A DNA stretch of 20,740 bases from an uncultured Paenibacillaceae bacterium (GCA_937874515.1 CALNBV010000111.1:1-20740), one strand, 5' to 3'; numbered from the stretch's first letter, positions 11,914-19,393 are shown. Numbers and translations: made by a program. Notes: generated by a model from the letters alone, not told the origin.

Positions 11914-13920
11914 TTGCATTATTTTGCAGAGAATTTAAAAATGGAACTTCGTCTTTATCGTAGGGGAATATGGGTTTGGTTAATTCTTACTTTATTATTA
12001 ATCTATCTTTTTACAGGTTATTATATTTTTGTAGAAAGTTCATTTTCTGTTGGTCAACTTCTTCAATCTTCTACTTATATTCTTATGGCTGGGTCGTTGT
12101 TTGGTTTAGTTTTAGGAGTTATATCTGCACAAAGAGAAAGAAAGGTTAAATTTGAAGAAGTTTTAATTTCATTGCCAGGAGACTGGGCTCGCCCTTTTAC
12201 TAAAATATTTGCCTGGGGGATCATTGTATTTATCTTATGTTTTTTTTCATGTGCTGAGGTTATTTTTTTCTATATCTTAAGTAAAAGTCAATTACTTTTA
12301 TTTTGGAAAGAAACGGTTGCATATATTTTTCTTTATTGGGGTTTTACAATGTTTAATGCTGGAATTATAGGTTTTGCTTTTGCGTATGTTTTTCGTTCTT
12401 ATTTTACTTACATCGGTTTATTTTTCTATTGGATTTTAACAAGTCCTTATAATTCTATTCTATTACCTGTCAATATATCTAGATGGATGAATCAAGGAGA
12501 ACAAAATCCTAATTTAACATATGACGATTACCATGGTTTATTTTTTGCTGATGCAATATTTACAAGACATTTAATTATATTTTTCTTATCTATTGCGTTA
12601 GTTTCACTTGCTTTAGTAATTCGTCAAGTTAAAGAGTCTACGAAAAAAGAAAAAATTATTTTGATTATTACAAGTGTATCAACATTATTCCTTTCAATCA
12701 TTTTATTTCCATTGTCAGCTAATTCCTTAATGAAAGATGAAAATGCATCTTCTGAAGACATTTACTATAGACAATTTCAAGAACAAAATCCTTTAAATAA
12801 TACATATAATGTTTCACCTACACTACAAATCAAAAGTTATAAAATTGACTTAAATACAAAAAATGAAAAAATCTCATATATAGCAGCATTATCTGTTAAT
12901 ATCTCAAAAGAAAATTACAATAAATGGAGCTTTTTCACGCTGTATCATGGATTAAAAGTAAACAGTGTACATTTAGATGGCAATGAAATGAATTGGAAAC
13001 AAGATGGAGATATCGTTTCTATTCTATGTCCAGAAAAAAGTAAAGGTGATTTAACCTTTAAAGTAGAGGGAGTTACATCTTCTTTTAATCCAGTAGATAA
13101 AAAATCTTTTTATTTATCTGCTTCATTTCCCTGGTATCCAATTCCAGGAAAATGGAGAATTGCAGAAATTAATACTGACGGAAATATAAGGTATAATTGT
13201 GTTGAACTTCAAACCCCTGCATATTTCCATATTAAATATCATAAAAAAGAACGTATTTTTAGTAATCTTTTAAATGTAAGTGAAAATGAATTTAAAGGTG
13301 AAGCAAAGGGAGTAACACTAATGAAAGGAAACCTTCTAGAATTCAACGAAAAAGGAATGCATATTGTTGCTCCTCCTGACTTGATCACCAGAGTCCCTAT
13401 ATTATTACCTAAAATGAAGGAATCTTTAGATAAAATAAGTTTTTCTTTAAAAGAATCAAATATAAAAATTCCAGAAAATATCTTTGTAGTTCCAGTGGAA
13501 GACGGAAATAACGATGTAGAAATATATTCAGATCAACTAGTAATTGACGCGGATCAATTACGATTGTTTTATGGACAAGAAGAAAAATATTTTACATCTA
13601 TAGATTGTTTAATCCCTTCTTTTTATTTAAATAGAAACAATCATTTATATGATTCCGAAAGTTTATTTTTAGCGTTATTTGATTCATTATATTCAAATTC
13701 TAGAGAAAGCTACAATAACAAACGGCTAAAGGGCCTTATTGATTATCCTGAATCATTACGTGATAAAAAAGCAAGGTCAATTCCTTCACAAATAATTGCA
13801 TTACAAAACAAAATTAGTAGAGAAAAAATGCAAGTACTTTTACTAGATTGGTACAATCAACTAAAAGTTGGGAAATTAAGTGTTGAATATATGCAAACTT
13901 CTCTAAATAACCTCAAATAG
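11914..13920 (+). CDS. ABC-2 type permease fused to a large extracytoplasmic domain resembling a degenerate M1 peptidase
   Basis: 668 residues from TTG 11914 behind AAAGGAGAAA. Residues about 18-265 hold six or seven hydrophobic segments with cytoplasmic loops (AQRERKVKFEEVLISLPG), an ABC-2 export-type membrane domain. A further segment near 250-268 leads to about 400 outer residues. Their first part has the beta-sandwich pattern of M1-peptidase N-domains: IKSYKIDLNTKNEKISYIAA, WSFFTLYHGLKVNSVHLDGN, and later SFYLSASFPWYPIPGKWR. I see no HExxH zinc motif, so no peptidase activity is expected. The C-terminal helical part (SRESYNNKR, IPSQIIALQNKISREKMQVL) is also reduced. It probably exports or extracts a substrate together with the ATPase and second permease downstream; binding of the secreted protein by the outer domain is inference. 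Confidence 0.78.
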   Translation: MHYFAENLKMELRLYRRGIWVWLILTLLLIYLFTGYYIFVESSFSVGQLLQSSTYILMAGSLFGLVLGVISAQRERKVKFEEVLISLPGDWARPFTKIFAWGIIVFILCFFSCAEVIFFYILSKSQLLLFWKETVAYIFLYWGFTMFNAGIIGFAFAYVFRSYFTYIGLFFYWILTSPYNSILLPVNISRWMNQGEQNPNLTYDDYHGLFFADAIFTRHLIIFFLSIALVSLALVIRQVKESTKKEKIILIITSVSTLFLSIILFPLSANSLMKDENASSEDIYYRQFQEQNPLNNTYNVSPTLQIKSYKIDLNTKNEKISYIAALSVNISKENYNKWSFFTLYHGLKVNSVHLDGNEMNWKQDGDIVSILCPEKSKGDLTFKVEGVTSSFNPVDKKSFYLSASFPWYPIPGKWRIAEINTDGNIRYNCVELQTPAYFHIKYHKKERIFSNLLNVSENEFKGEAKGVTLMKGNLLEFNEKGMHIVAPPDLITRVPILLPKMKESLDKISFSLKESNIKIPENIFVVPVEDGNNDVEIYSDQLVIDADQLRLFYGQEEKYFTSIDCLIPSFYLNRNNHLYDSESLFLALFDSLYSNSRESYNNKRLKGLIDYPESLRDKKARSIPSQIIALQNKISREKMQVLLLDWYNQLKVGKLSVEYMQTSLNNLK

Positions 13921-13931
13921 GTGATAAACTA

Positions 13932-14798
13932 ATGGATCATTTAAAAATTGACTCTTTAAGTAAGTCTTTTAAACGTCATCGAGTCCTTAATCAAGTTTCT
14001 TTAGAAATCAAACCAGGATTGTTTGGATTATTAGGTCCAAACGGAGCAGGTAAAACTACTTTTATGCGAATTATTGCTACCATTCTTCGGCCTGACGAAG
14101 GAGAAATAAGGTTTAATGGTATTGATTGGTCCAAAAATCCTGATCAAGTAAGGAAAATGCTTGGCTATTTACCTCAAGATTTTGGTTTGTTTCGTAATAT
14201 TACAGCTCGTGAAAGTTTGGAATATATAGGATCTTTAAAAGGAATACCAAAAAACCATCTTTATTTTGAAATAAAGAAAGTTTTAGAAGAGGTTAATCTT
14301 CAAGAATATGAAAACAAAAAAGTAGGGGGATTTTCCGGTGGTATGAGAAGAAGATTAGGTATAGCCCAAGCTATTCTTGGAGAACCCCAATTAATAATGG
14401 TTGATGAACCTACTGCAGGATTGGATCCAGAAGAACGAATTCGTTTTAGAAATTTATTAAAAAGATTAGGGAACCAAAATAGAATTGTCTTTTTGTCAAC
14501 TCATATAGTAGAAGATATACAAGCTACTTGTGAACAAATAGCTGTATTAAATAAAGGGAAGGCACAAATATTTAATTCTACTTCAGAACTTGCTAAAATA
14601 GCTCATGACAAAGTCTGGAAATTAACTGTTAATGAAGATGAGTTCAATGAGATTGAAAAAAATTATAAAGTCATTTCTTCAAACATGTCGGAAAAAGGAA
14701 TTGACTTGCGTATTCTTTCAAATATTAAACCCAATAATGATGCCTTATCCGTTGAACCATCAGTTGAGGAGGGGTATTTAACATGGATTCACCAATAA
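13932..14798 (+). CDS. ABC transporter ATP-binding protein
   Basis: 288 residues from ATG 13932 with AGGTGATAA upstream. It has Walker A GPNGAGKTT (35-43), Q-loop Gln82 in LPQDFG, signature FSGGMRRR (134-141), Walker B LIMVDEPTAGLD (154-165) and the H-loop His191 in STHIVEDI. The length and the single nucleotide-binding domain fit an exporter half working with ABC-2 permeases. The C-terminal 80 residues follow the core and are typical of regulatory tails in this subfamily. It starts 11 bases after the 668-residue permease and overlaps the next permease by 16 bases, so the three products are likely one transporter. The substrate cannot be read; drug, lipid or peptide are all possible. Confidence 0.92.
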   Translation: MDHLKIDSLSKSFKRHRVLNQVSLEIKPGLFGLLGPNGAGKTTFMRIIATILRPDEGEIRFNGIDWSKNPDQVRKMLGYLPQDFGLFRNITARESLEYIGSLKGIPKNHLYFEIKKVLEEVNLQEYENKKVGGFSGGMRRRLGIAQAILGEPQLIMVDEPTAGLDPEERIRFRNLLKRLGNQNRIVFLSTHIVEDIQATCEQIAVLNKGKAQIFNSTSELAKIAHDKVWKLTVNEDEFNEIEKNYKVISSNMSEKGIDLRILSNIKPNNDALSVEPSVEEGYLTWIHQ

Positions 14799-15451
14799 AA
14801 CTCCCTCCATTATTGACCGATATTAAAGCCATGGAATGGAACTTTTACCTTCCCATTTTTGTAACCATAATTAGTACGAGTTATGTTTACGTTGTTTTAG
14901 CAGGGTGGAATCAACCATTGCTTTTTTCTGAAATAAAAAAAACGTTAGGATTATGGTCAATTCCATGTGTATCATTTTGGACTATTGGATTATATAAGAA
15001 CTTAGTTGATTCCGATGGAAAGGAACTGCTTTTGGCAATGCCTTATAAAGTAATGCAATATGGTTTTATACGCACATTACGAATGAGCTTGATTTATATT
15101 CTGTTCTTCTATACCTGTTTATTAATAGTACTGCTTTTTTCAGAAGAAAATATGACAATGGTTGATTGGATTCTCCCTGGGGTAAATATCCTGTTCTTTT
15201 CATTTCTTTCATTTGTAATAATTTTGGCAAGTAAGAATATAGCAATATCTTATGGATTAATTGGAGTGTATTCTTCAACAAATTTCATTACCTATGGGTC
15301 TTTTAGTGGATGGGTTTACCCATTTTATTGGTCTTTACCAAGACACGATTTACAATTTTTGCAGGTATTAATGGGTTTGATTTTAGCTACATTCGTTTGT
15401 ATTGTATTAGGCCAATGGATCCTAACAAAAAAAGAGTATTTGGTAAAATGA
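14783..15451 (+). CDS. Second integral membrane protein of the ABC transporter
   Basis: 222 residues from ATG 14783 with SD GAGGAGGGGTATTT lying inside the ATPase gene. Hydrophobic stretches at about 22-43, 52-72, 95-122, 130-150, 155-178 and 193-213 predict six membrane helices, with a short cytoplasmic loop KNLVDSDGKELLLAMPYKV. The loop resembles that in the first permease (AQRERKVKFEEVLISLPGDW), which is a place where ABC-2 permeases contact the ATPase, so it may form a heterodimer with the larger protein. No closer family recognised. No terminator follows; the HTH gene at 15543 could be on the same transcript. Confidence 0.8.
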   Translation: MDSPIKLPPLLTDIKAMEWNFYLPIFVTIISTSYVYVVLAGWNQPLLFSEIKKTLGLWSIPCVSFWTIGLYKNLVDSDGKELLLAMPYKVMQYGFIRTLRMSLIYILFFYTCLLIVLLFSEENMTMVDWILPGVNILFFSFLSFVIILASKNIAISYGLIGVYSSTNFITYGSFSGWVYPFYWSLPRHDLQFLQVLMGLILATFVCIVLGQWILTKKEYLVK

Positions 15452-15510
15452 TGCATTTCTTAAAAGGGTACTTTTTTCTTATGAGTATTGAAATATTAAT
15501 CAGAGAATAA

Positions 15511-15543
15511 TAATCACATCTTAGTTCTAGGGAGATGTGATTA
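15511..15543 (+). promoter_or_regulatory. Hairpin enclosing the ribosome-binding region of the HTH gene
   Basis: TAATCACATCT (15511-15521) and AGATGTGATTA (15533-15543) are exactly complementary. The loop and right arm contain GGGAG (15530-15534), the SD, and the arm ends on the A of the ATG. It can hide the start site in RNA or serve as an operator in DNA. Confidence 0.6.
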
Positions 15544-15833
15544 TGAATTTATTTACTTATAATTATGATTTTAATCCTGATTTTGTAGTGCCAGTCGGGC
15601 AAGCTTTATCAGATTTAATGCGGGATTCTGGAACTAGCATTGAAACCGTTTCTCAAAAAACAGGCCTTACCCTTTCTGAAATTCAAGGTTTAATTAATGG
15701 GGACATTAATTATAACCATAAAATTGGGATTAAATTAAGCAATTGTTTTCATGGTATACCCGTTAGAACCTGGGAGAAAATTGATAAAAATTTTAAACAT
15801 AAAATGGGAAGTACATCCCATTTTCATCATTGA
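15543..15833 (+). CDS. Small HTH protein, HigA/XRE-like
   Basis: 96 residues from ATG 15543, eight bases after GGGAG. Residues about 19-54 (GQALSDLMRDSG, IETVSQKTGLTLSEIQGLIN) read as a helix-turn-helix of the XRE or HigA type, where the stretch 'L.e.m...g.s...la..tgls...i..ll.g' is typical. The rest is short and ends KMGSTSHFHH. No toxin gene (HigB) is adjacent upstream or downstream, so it is more likely a stand-alone regulator of the island, perhaps acting on the palindrome before its own gene. The assignment depends on pattern only. It is followed by the 39-base palindromic terminator. Confidence 0.65.
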   Translation: MNLFTYNYDFNPDFVVPVGQALSDLMRDSGTSIETVSQKTGLTLSEIQGLINGDINYNHKIGIKLSNCFHGIPVRTWEKIDKNFKHKMGSTSHFHH

Positions 15834-15844
15834 TGCTTTTAAGC

Positions 15845-15883
15845 AAACAGACGGCTCAACATTGAATGTTGAGCCGTCTGTTT
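15845..15883. terminator. Perfect 39-base palindrome: bidirectional terminator closing the island
   Basis: Two 19-base arms beginning AAACAGACGGCTCAACATT are exactly complementary around a single G. It stands between convergent genes (HTH gene ending 15833, MqnE paralogue ending 15889) and ends in TTT on both strands. Such length and perfection is unusual for an ordinary terminator. Confidence 0.85.
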
Positions 15884-15888
15884 CTAAT

Positions 15889-16992
15889 CTAATATTCTTC
15901 AACGATGTTGTAGAAAGTATCTCTTTCAATGGGCTGCTTGTTAGCCCCTTTAATTAAGTAGATCAACTCGTCTCTGGTAATGCCCGATTGAGTTAGAGCA
16001 CCTGCGGCATGGCTAATTCGTTCTTCCACCAGGGTACCGTGAATATCCGAAGAACCAAAAGTAATGGCCATTTGGGTTAATTGGGTTCCAATGTTAATCC
16101 AGTATGCTTTCACATGGGGGAAGTTGTCCAACATGAGCCGGCTAATGGCTAAGGTTTTCATATCATCAAAAGCAGACGTTCTCATTTTCAGGGAAGCCGT
16201 CGCTTTTTTTGGTTGAACAGCTAAAGGAATGAAACATAAGTAGCCATTGGTTTCATCCTGCAATTCTCTTAAGCGAATCATATGTGTTAGGCGGTCTTGC
16301 AGTGATTCAATGGAACCATACAGCATGGTTGCATGTGTTTTCATGCCTAATTCATGGGCCAGACGATGGACATGAAGCCATTCATCTGTGGTTGCTTTAT
16401 CAGGGCTCATTTTCTTTCTGTATTCTTCCGTAAGGATTTCTGCTCCTCCACCTGGTAAGCTATCTAATCCTGCTTTCATTAATTCTTTTAAGACTTCTTC
16501 TTCCGTTAAACCGGAAATCTTGGCAAAGAATACGATTTCAGCAGCGGTATAGGCTTTAATTGTTACCTGTGGGTAGTGCTTTTTTAAGGTGCGGACTGTA
16601 TTTACATAGTATTCAAAGGGGACGGTATGATTATGGCCCCCAACAATATGGAATTCACGAATTCTAGGGTTAAAACGTTTTTCTACATAAGCTAATAGCT
16701 CTTCTTCATCCATGGCATATGCTCCATCTTCCTCCGGATCCCGACGGAACCCGCACCATTTACAACGAGCTTCACAAATGTTCGTAGGATTAATATATAA
16801 GTTTTCGATAAAGTATACATGATTTCCATTACGTTTCATGTTTACATAGTTTGCCATTTGACCAATGGTTAACAAATCAGTGGAAGCATATAGGGTTAAG
16901 CCATCTTCCAAAGATAAACGTTGACCATTTTTCACTTTTTCGATGATGGGAAGCAATTGCTGATCCAACACCATTTCTGTATTTAAACTCAA
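15889..16992 (-). CDS. MqnE-like radical SAM enzyme (paralogue of aminofutalosine synthase)
   Basis: About 367 residues. The furthest start, GTG 17001, sits only one base from AGGGAG, so TTG 16992, nine bases after that SD, is preferred. The radical SAM motif is C-EAR-C-KW-C (NPTNICEARCKWCGF), followed by EFHIVGGHN, TIKAYTAAEI, GLDSLPGGGAEIL, HATMLYGSIES, RLRELQDET and, late, DIHGTLVEERISHAAG and the terminal ERDTFYN. These are MqnE/MqnC/CofH-family marks; KAYTAAEI and DIHGT favour MqnE over MqnC, while DSLPGGGAEIL and TTDEWL look MqnC-like. MqnE makes aminofutalosine from SAM and a chorismate-derived enolpyruvyl benzoate in the futalosine menaquinone pathway. It begins 14 bases after the second paralogue (17007-18107) on the same strand. 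Whether it has the MqnE reaction is uncertain. Confidence 0.82.
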   Translation of the reverse strand: MSLNTEMVLDQQLLPIIEKVKNGQRLSLEDGLTLYASTDLLTIGQMANYVNMKRNGNHVYFIENLYINPTNICEARCKWCGFRRDPEEDGAYAMDEEELLAYVEKRFNPRIREFHIVGGHNHTVPFEYYVNTVRTLKKHYPQVTIKAYTAAEIVFFAKISGLTEEEVLKELMKAGLDSLPGGGAEILTEEYRKKMSPDKATTDEWLHVHRLAHELGMKTHATMLYGSIESLQDRLTHMIRLRELQDETNGYLCFIPLAVQPKKATASLKMRTSAFDDMKTLAISRLMLDNFPHVKAYWINIGTQLTQMAITFGSSDIHGTLVEERISHAAGALTQSGITRDELIYLIKGANKQPIERDTFYNIVEEY

Positions 16993-17006
16993 CTTTTTCA
17001 CTCTCC

Positions 17007-18107
17007 CTAATAAGTTCGAATTACATTGTATAGGGTATCCCGTTCTACAGGGATTCTTCCTGCTTCATGGATCATATCGATGAAGGATTGCTTTGGAATC
17101 ATGTGAACAGATTCGGAACCTGCCGCATGGATAATTTGTTCTTCCATGACAGTGCCATCCAGGTCATCTACACCAAAACTTAAACTGATTTGTGCCAGTT
17201 TCGCGCCAATCATCATCCAGAACGCCCGGATATGGCCGAAGTTGTCTAACATCAGACGAGCGACTGCTAGCATTTTTAAATCCCGGTACCCACTGGTTTC
17301 GCCGGTGAGTTTGTATTCTTTCGCTAACTGGGTATTGTCAGGATGGAATGAGAAGGGGAAGAAGGTGTCAAATCCCCTTGTTTTATCCTGCAATTTTCGT
17401 AAACGAATAAGATGGTCTACCACATCTTCTTCTGTTTCAATATGCCCGTATAAAATGGAGGCATTAGAACGCATTCCTAATTGGTGGGTAATCTCATGAA
17501 TTTCAAACCACCGCTCTGCAGATGTTTTATGTCCGGAAATAATTTTCCGTGTTTCTGGTGCAAAAATTTCAGCCCCTCCACCAAGGATGGATCCTAATCC
17601 AGCTTTCTGTAATCGAATAATCGCCTCGCGAATAGCTACTTGGGCCACACGGGCAATGTAATCAATTTCAACAGCTGTAAAGGCTTGTACATGAATGTTG
17701 GGCATGTACTTTTTTGCCAGGCGGATCATGTCTTCATAATATTCAAAGGGTAATTTAGGATTTACTCCACCTACAATATGAAGTTCAGTGAACCCTTTAT
17801 TGGCCAGGGCTTTATACTTCTCTTCAATTTCTTCCAGAGTAAGGGCATATGCTCCTTCTTCCTCTGGTTTCAGGCCGAAAGCACACAATTTACAATCTAA
17901 ATAACAAACATTGGTGTAGTTTAAATGGGTATTAACAATAAAGGATACCTGATCCCCGTTTTTCTGTTGGCGTACCATGTCAGCCAGTGATCCTATGGCA
18001 AGCAAGTCATTAGATTTCATAAGCTTGATGCCATCGTCAAATGTAAGGCGCTCTTTGGCCAATACTTTTTGTTCAATATCAAATAAGGGATGATTTTCAT
18101 TCAGCAT
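17007..18107 (-). CDS. mqnE: Aminofutalosine synthase MqnE (radical SAM)
   Basis: 366 residues from ATG 18107, with AGAGGAG 13 bases upstream. The cluster motif C68-YLD-C72-KL-C75 occurs in YTNVCYLDCKLCAF. Family marks follow: LHIVGGVNPKLPFEYYEDMI, VQAFTAVEIDYIARV, GLGSILGGGAEIFAPETRK, SERW-like SAERWFEIHEI, SNASILYGHIET, DDLDGTVMEEQIIHAAG and IPVERDTLYNVI. This is the pattern of MqnE, which uses SAM to turn 3-(1-carboxyvinyloxy)benzoate into 6-amino-6-deoxyfutalosine, the second step of the futalosine menaquinone pathway. It is the better MqnE match of the two. The other pathway genes (mqnA, B, C, D) are not in the window. Co-transcribed with the paralogue downstream. Confidence 0.87.
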   Translation of the reverse strand: MLNENHPLFDIEQKVLAKERLTFDDGIKLMKSNDLLAIGSLADMVRQQKNGDQVSFIVNTHLNYTNVCYLDCKLCAFGLKPEEEGAYALTLEEIEEKYKALANKGFTELHIVGGVNPKLPFEYYEDMIRLAKKYMPNIHVQAFTAVEIDYIARVAQVAIREAIIRLQKAGLGSILGGGAEIFAPETRKIISGHKTSAERWFEIHEITHQLGMRSNASILYGHIETEEDVVDHLIRLRKLQDKTRGFDTFFPFSFHPDNTQLAKEYKLTGETSGYRDLKMLAVARLMLDNFGHIRAFWMMIGAKLAQISLSFGVDDLDGTVMEEQIIHAAGSESVHMIPKQSFIDMIHEAGRIPVERDTLYNVIRTY

Positions 18108-18262
18108 GGGTAAAGGCCGTCTCCTCTTGCATTAAATTTCAAACCATTCTTTCATTATAAATACAATTCGCTTATCCAACAAGAAGCGACATGTTTCGTC
18201 GATGTGTAAAATCACCTGGTGAGGGGATGATATGGCTTAAAGGAATAGTAATAAGGAGGAAA

Positions 18263-18791
18263 ATGAAAGTGAGGGCAGTCAGAGTTTTAGTATTAACATT
18301 CGTCATGGCAGTCATTCTTGTTCCTGTGGTTCATGGGCAAAGTTATACCGTTAAACCCCTTTATGGGGCATCTGTTAAAGTCCCAGACCCCTGGACCCTT
18401 GGCTGGAAAGTAACGCAAACAGCCAAAGGGTTAAAAGGGTTTACGAAATATGGGAAACCTTATTATCCACCATACAGGATGGATTGCTCAAGTTTTTTGA
18501 TCCCATTTTTGTTTTACCTATTATGTGTTAAATAAAAATGGGATCAAAATGCCAACAAGGACTCCAGCAAAACAAGCGAACTATGGTAGAACAGTTCTTA
18601 TTAACCAACTTCGTCCAGGAGATTTAGTGTTTTTTTGGACGGGATCTGGGAAGATAGGGCATGTGGCTATGGCTGTTGGTAATAATCAAATTATTCATTC
18701 TGTAGGTCCAGGAAAAGATGTGCAGATTACGAATTTAAAAAGCAGTTGGTATCAGAAACATTATGTGACATCAAAACGTTTGTTTGAATAA
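18263..18791 (+). pseudogene. NlpC/P60 peptidoglycan hydrolase gene, frameshifted by a 19-base insertion
   Basis: ATG 18263 (or GTG 18269) follows AAGGAGG. Frame one encodes a signal peptide (VRAVRVLVLTFVMAVILVPV, then VHG), a short linker, and KPYYPPYRMDCSSF with the catalytic Cys of the NlpC/P60 domain, then drifts into hydrophobic residues and a stop at 18533-18535. The second half is in another frame: LNKNGIKMPTRTPAKQANYG, LRPGDLVFFWTG, KIGHVAMAVG with the catalytic His, and a normal end. Removing bases 18497-18515 restores one frame, ...MDCSSF-TYYVLNKNGIK..., which matches the family. NlpC/P60 enzymes cut gamma-D-Glu-diaminopimelate bonds in cell wall peptides. The gene is either recently inactivated or an assembly error has added the bases. 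Confidence 0.85.
18495..18549. repeat. Inverted repeat created by the insertion in the NlpC/P60 gene
   Basis: TTTTGATCCCATTTTT (18495-18510) is the exact reverse complement of AAAAATGGGATCAAAA (18534-18549), with 23 bases between. The right copy is needed coding sequence (KNGIK), while the left copy lies inside the frame-breaking insertion, so the left copy is the new one. Confidence 0.9.
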
Positions 18792-19331
18792 TTATTCGTT
18801 TTTGGGTTTTAAAAGGCGTGTTAATTGATCCCAATTGGATACCCGTGTAAAGAGGGTTAAATCACGGTTCCATGGTGCATCGAATACGATTTTTGTTTTA
18901 GCAGGTGAATGGATTAAATTATGGGGAGCATCATCTACTAAATACTCTCCAATTACTAAATCTTTCCGATGGGTTAATATTAAATTTGGCTTATTTACAA
19001 AGGAAAGATTTTCTTCAATCCATTGAAATTTATCATTGTAAGCATATTGGCTACTTGCTGTGAGAAAGACGATATCATAATAATCATGGAGTTCTTTAAT
19101 TCCTTCGATAGCGCCAACCATAGGTGGCAAATCCCGAAAAAAACCTGGTTCTCGGAGGGTAGAAACAAATCCATCAAATACTTTTTCCGGTAGGATTCGT
19201 TTTAAATCCCATGCTTTCCAATCATCACGGTTAAGGGTAATCCCTGTTTTATTATAAAAGCGCTGAATCCAGGCATTGGTAAAATCTACAACCACTTCAT
19301 CCATATCCAGTAAAAGTACAGGCTTTTCCAT
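18792..19331 (-). CDS. 5'(3')-deoxyribonucleotidase-like (NT5C-type HAD) protein
   Basis: 179 residues, ATG 19331 with AAAGGGGAT upstream. HAD motif I is LLLDMDEVVVDF with Asp9 and Asp11; the following region WIQRFYNKTGITLNRDDWKAWDL and EPGFFRDLPPMVGAIEGIKEL, the motif II FLTASSQ, and the late TKIVFDAPWNR are characteristic of the NT5C-type small nucleotidases (bacterial members 180-195 residues). They dephosphorylate (deoxy)nucleoside monophosphates; exact substrate unproven. It is a cytosolic enzyme. Its stop lies one base from the stop of the NlpC gene, the two being convergent without a terminator. Tandem heptamers (19366-19386) lie just upstream of its SD. Confidence 0.87.
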   Translation of the reverse strand: MEKPVLLLDMDEVVVDFTNAWIQRFYNKTGITLNRDDWKAWDLKRILPEKVFDGFVSTLREPGFFRDLPPMVGAIEGIKELHDYYDIVFLTASSQYAYNDKFQWIEENLSFVNKPNLILTHRKDLVIGEYLVDDAPHNLIHSPAKTKIVFDAPWNRDLTLFTRVSNWDQLTRLLKPKNE

Positions 19332-19365
19332 GCTATCGATCCCCTTTCTTTAGGTTGCAGGTAAA

Positions 19366-19386
19366 CGTTAAACGTTAAGCGTTAAG
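19366..19386. repeat. Three tandem heptamers CGTTAAR upstream of the nucleotidase gene
   Basis: CGTTAAA, CGTTAAG and CGTTAAG follow each other without gaps between the terminator at 19394 and the minus-strand gene starting at 19331. Position within its leader or promoter suggests a possible binding site; chance expansion of a short repeat is also possible. Confidence 0.5.
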
Positions 19387-19393
19387 TTAAAGA

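Noticed and set aside
15310..15510. 66-residue open frame after the second permease
   Set aside because: It overlaps the permease in another frame, has no SD, and its sequence is not protein-like beyond the overlap.
15543..15833. HigBA toxin-antitoxin module
   Set aside because: Only an antitoxin-like HTH protein is present; no RelE/HigB-like gene lies on either side.
15889..16992. Annotation as MqnC (dehypoxanthine futalosine cyclase)
   Set aside because: Some short stretches are MqnC-like, but HIVGG, KAYTAAEI and the DIHGT-VEE segment follow MqnE; MqnE-like is safer.
18191..18791. Two separate genes for the two NlpC/P60 halves
   Set aside because: The catalytic Cys and His lie in different halves, the second half has no SD, and removal of 19 bases joins them in frame.
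19366..19386. CRISPR-like repeat
   Set aside because: Repeats are seven bases, contiguous and without spacers.
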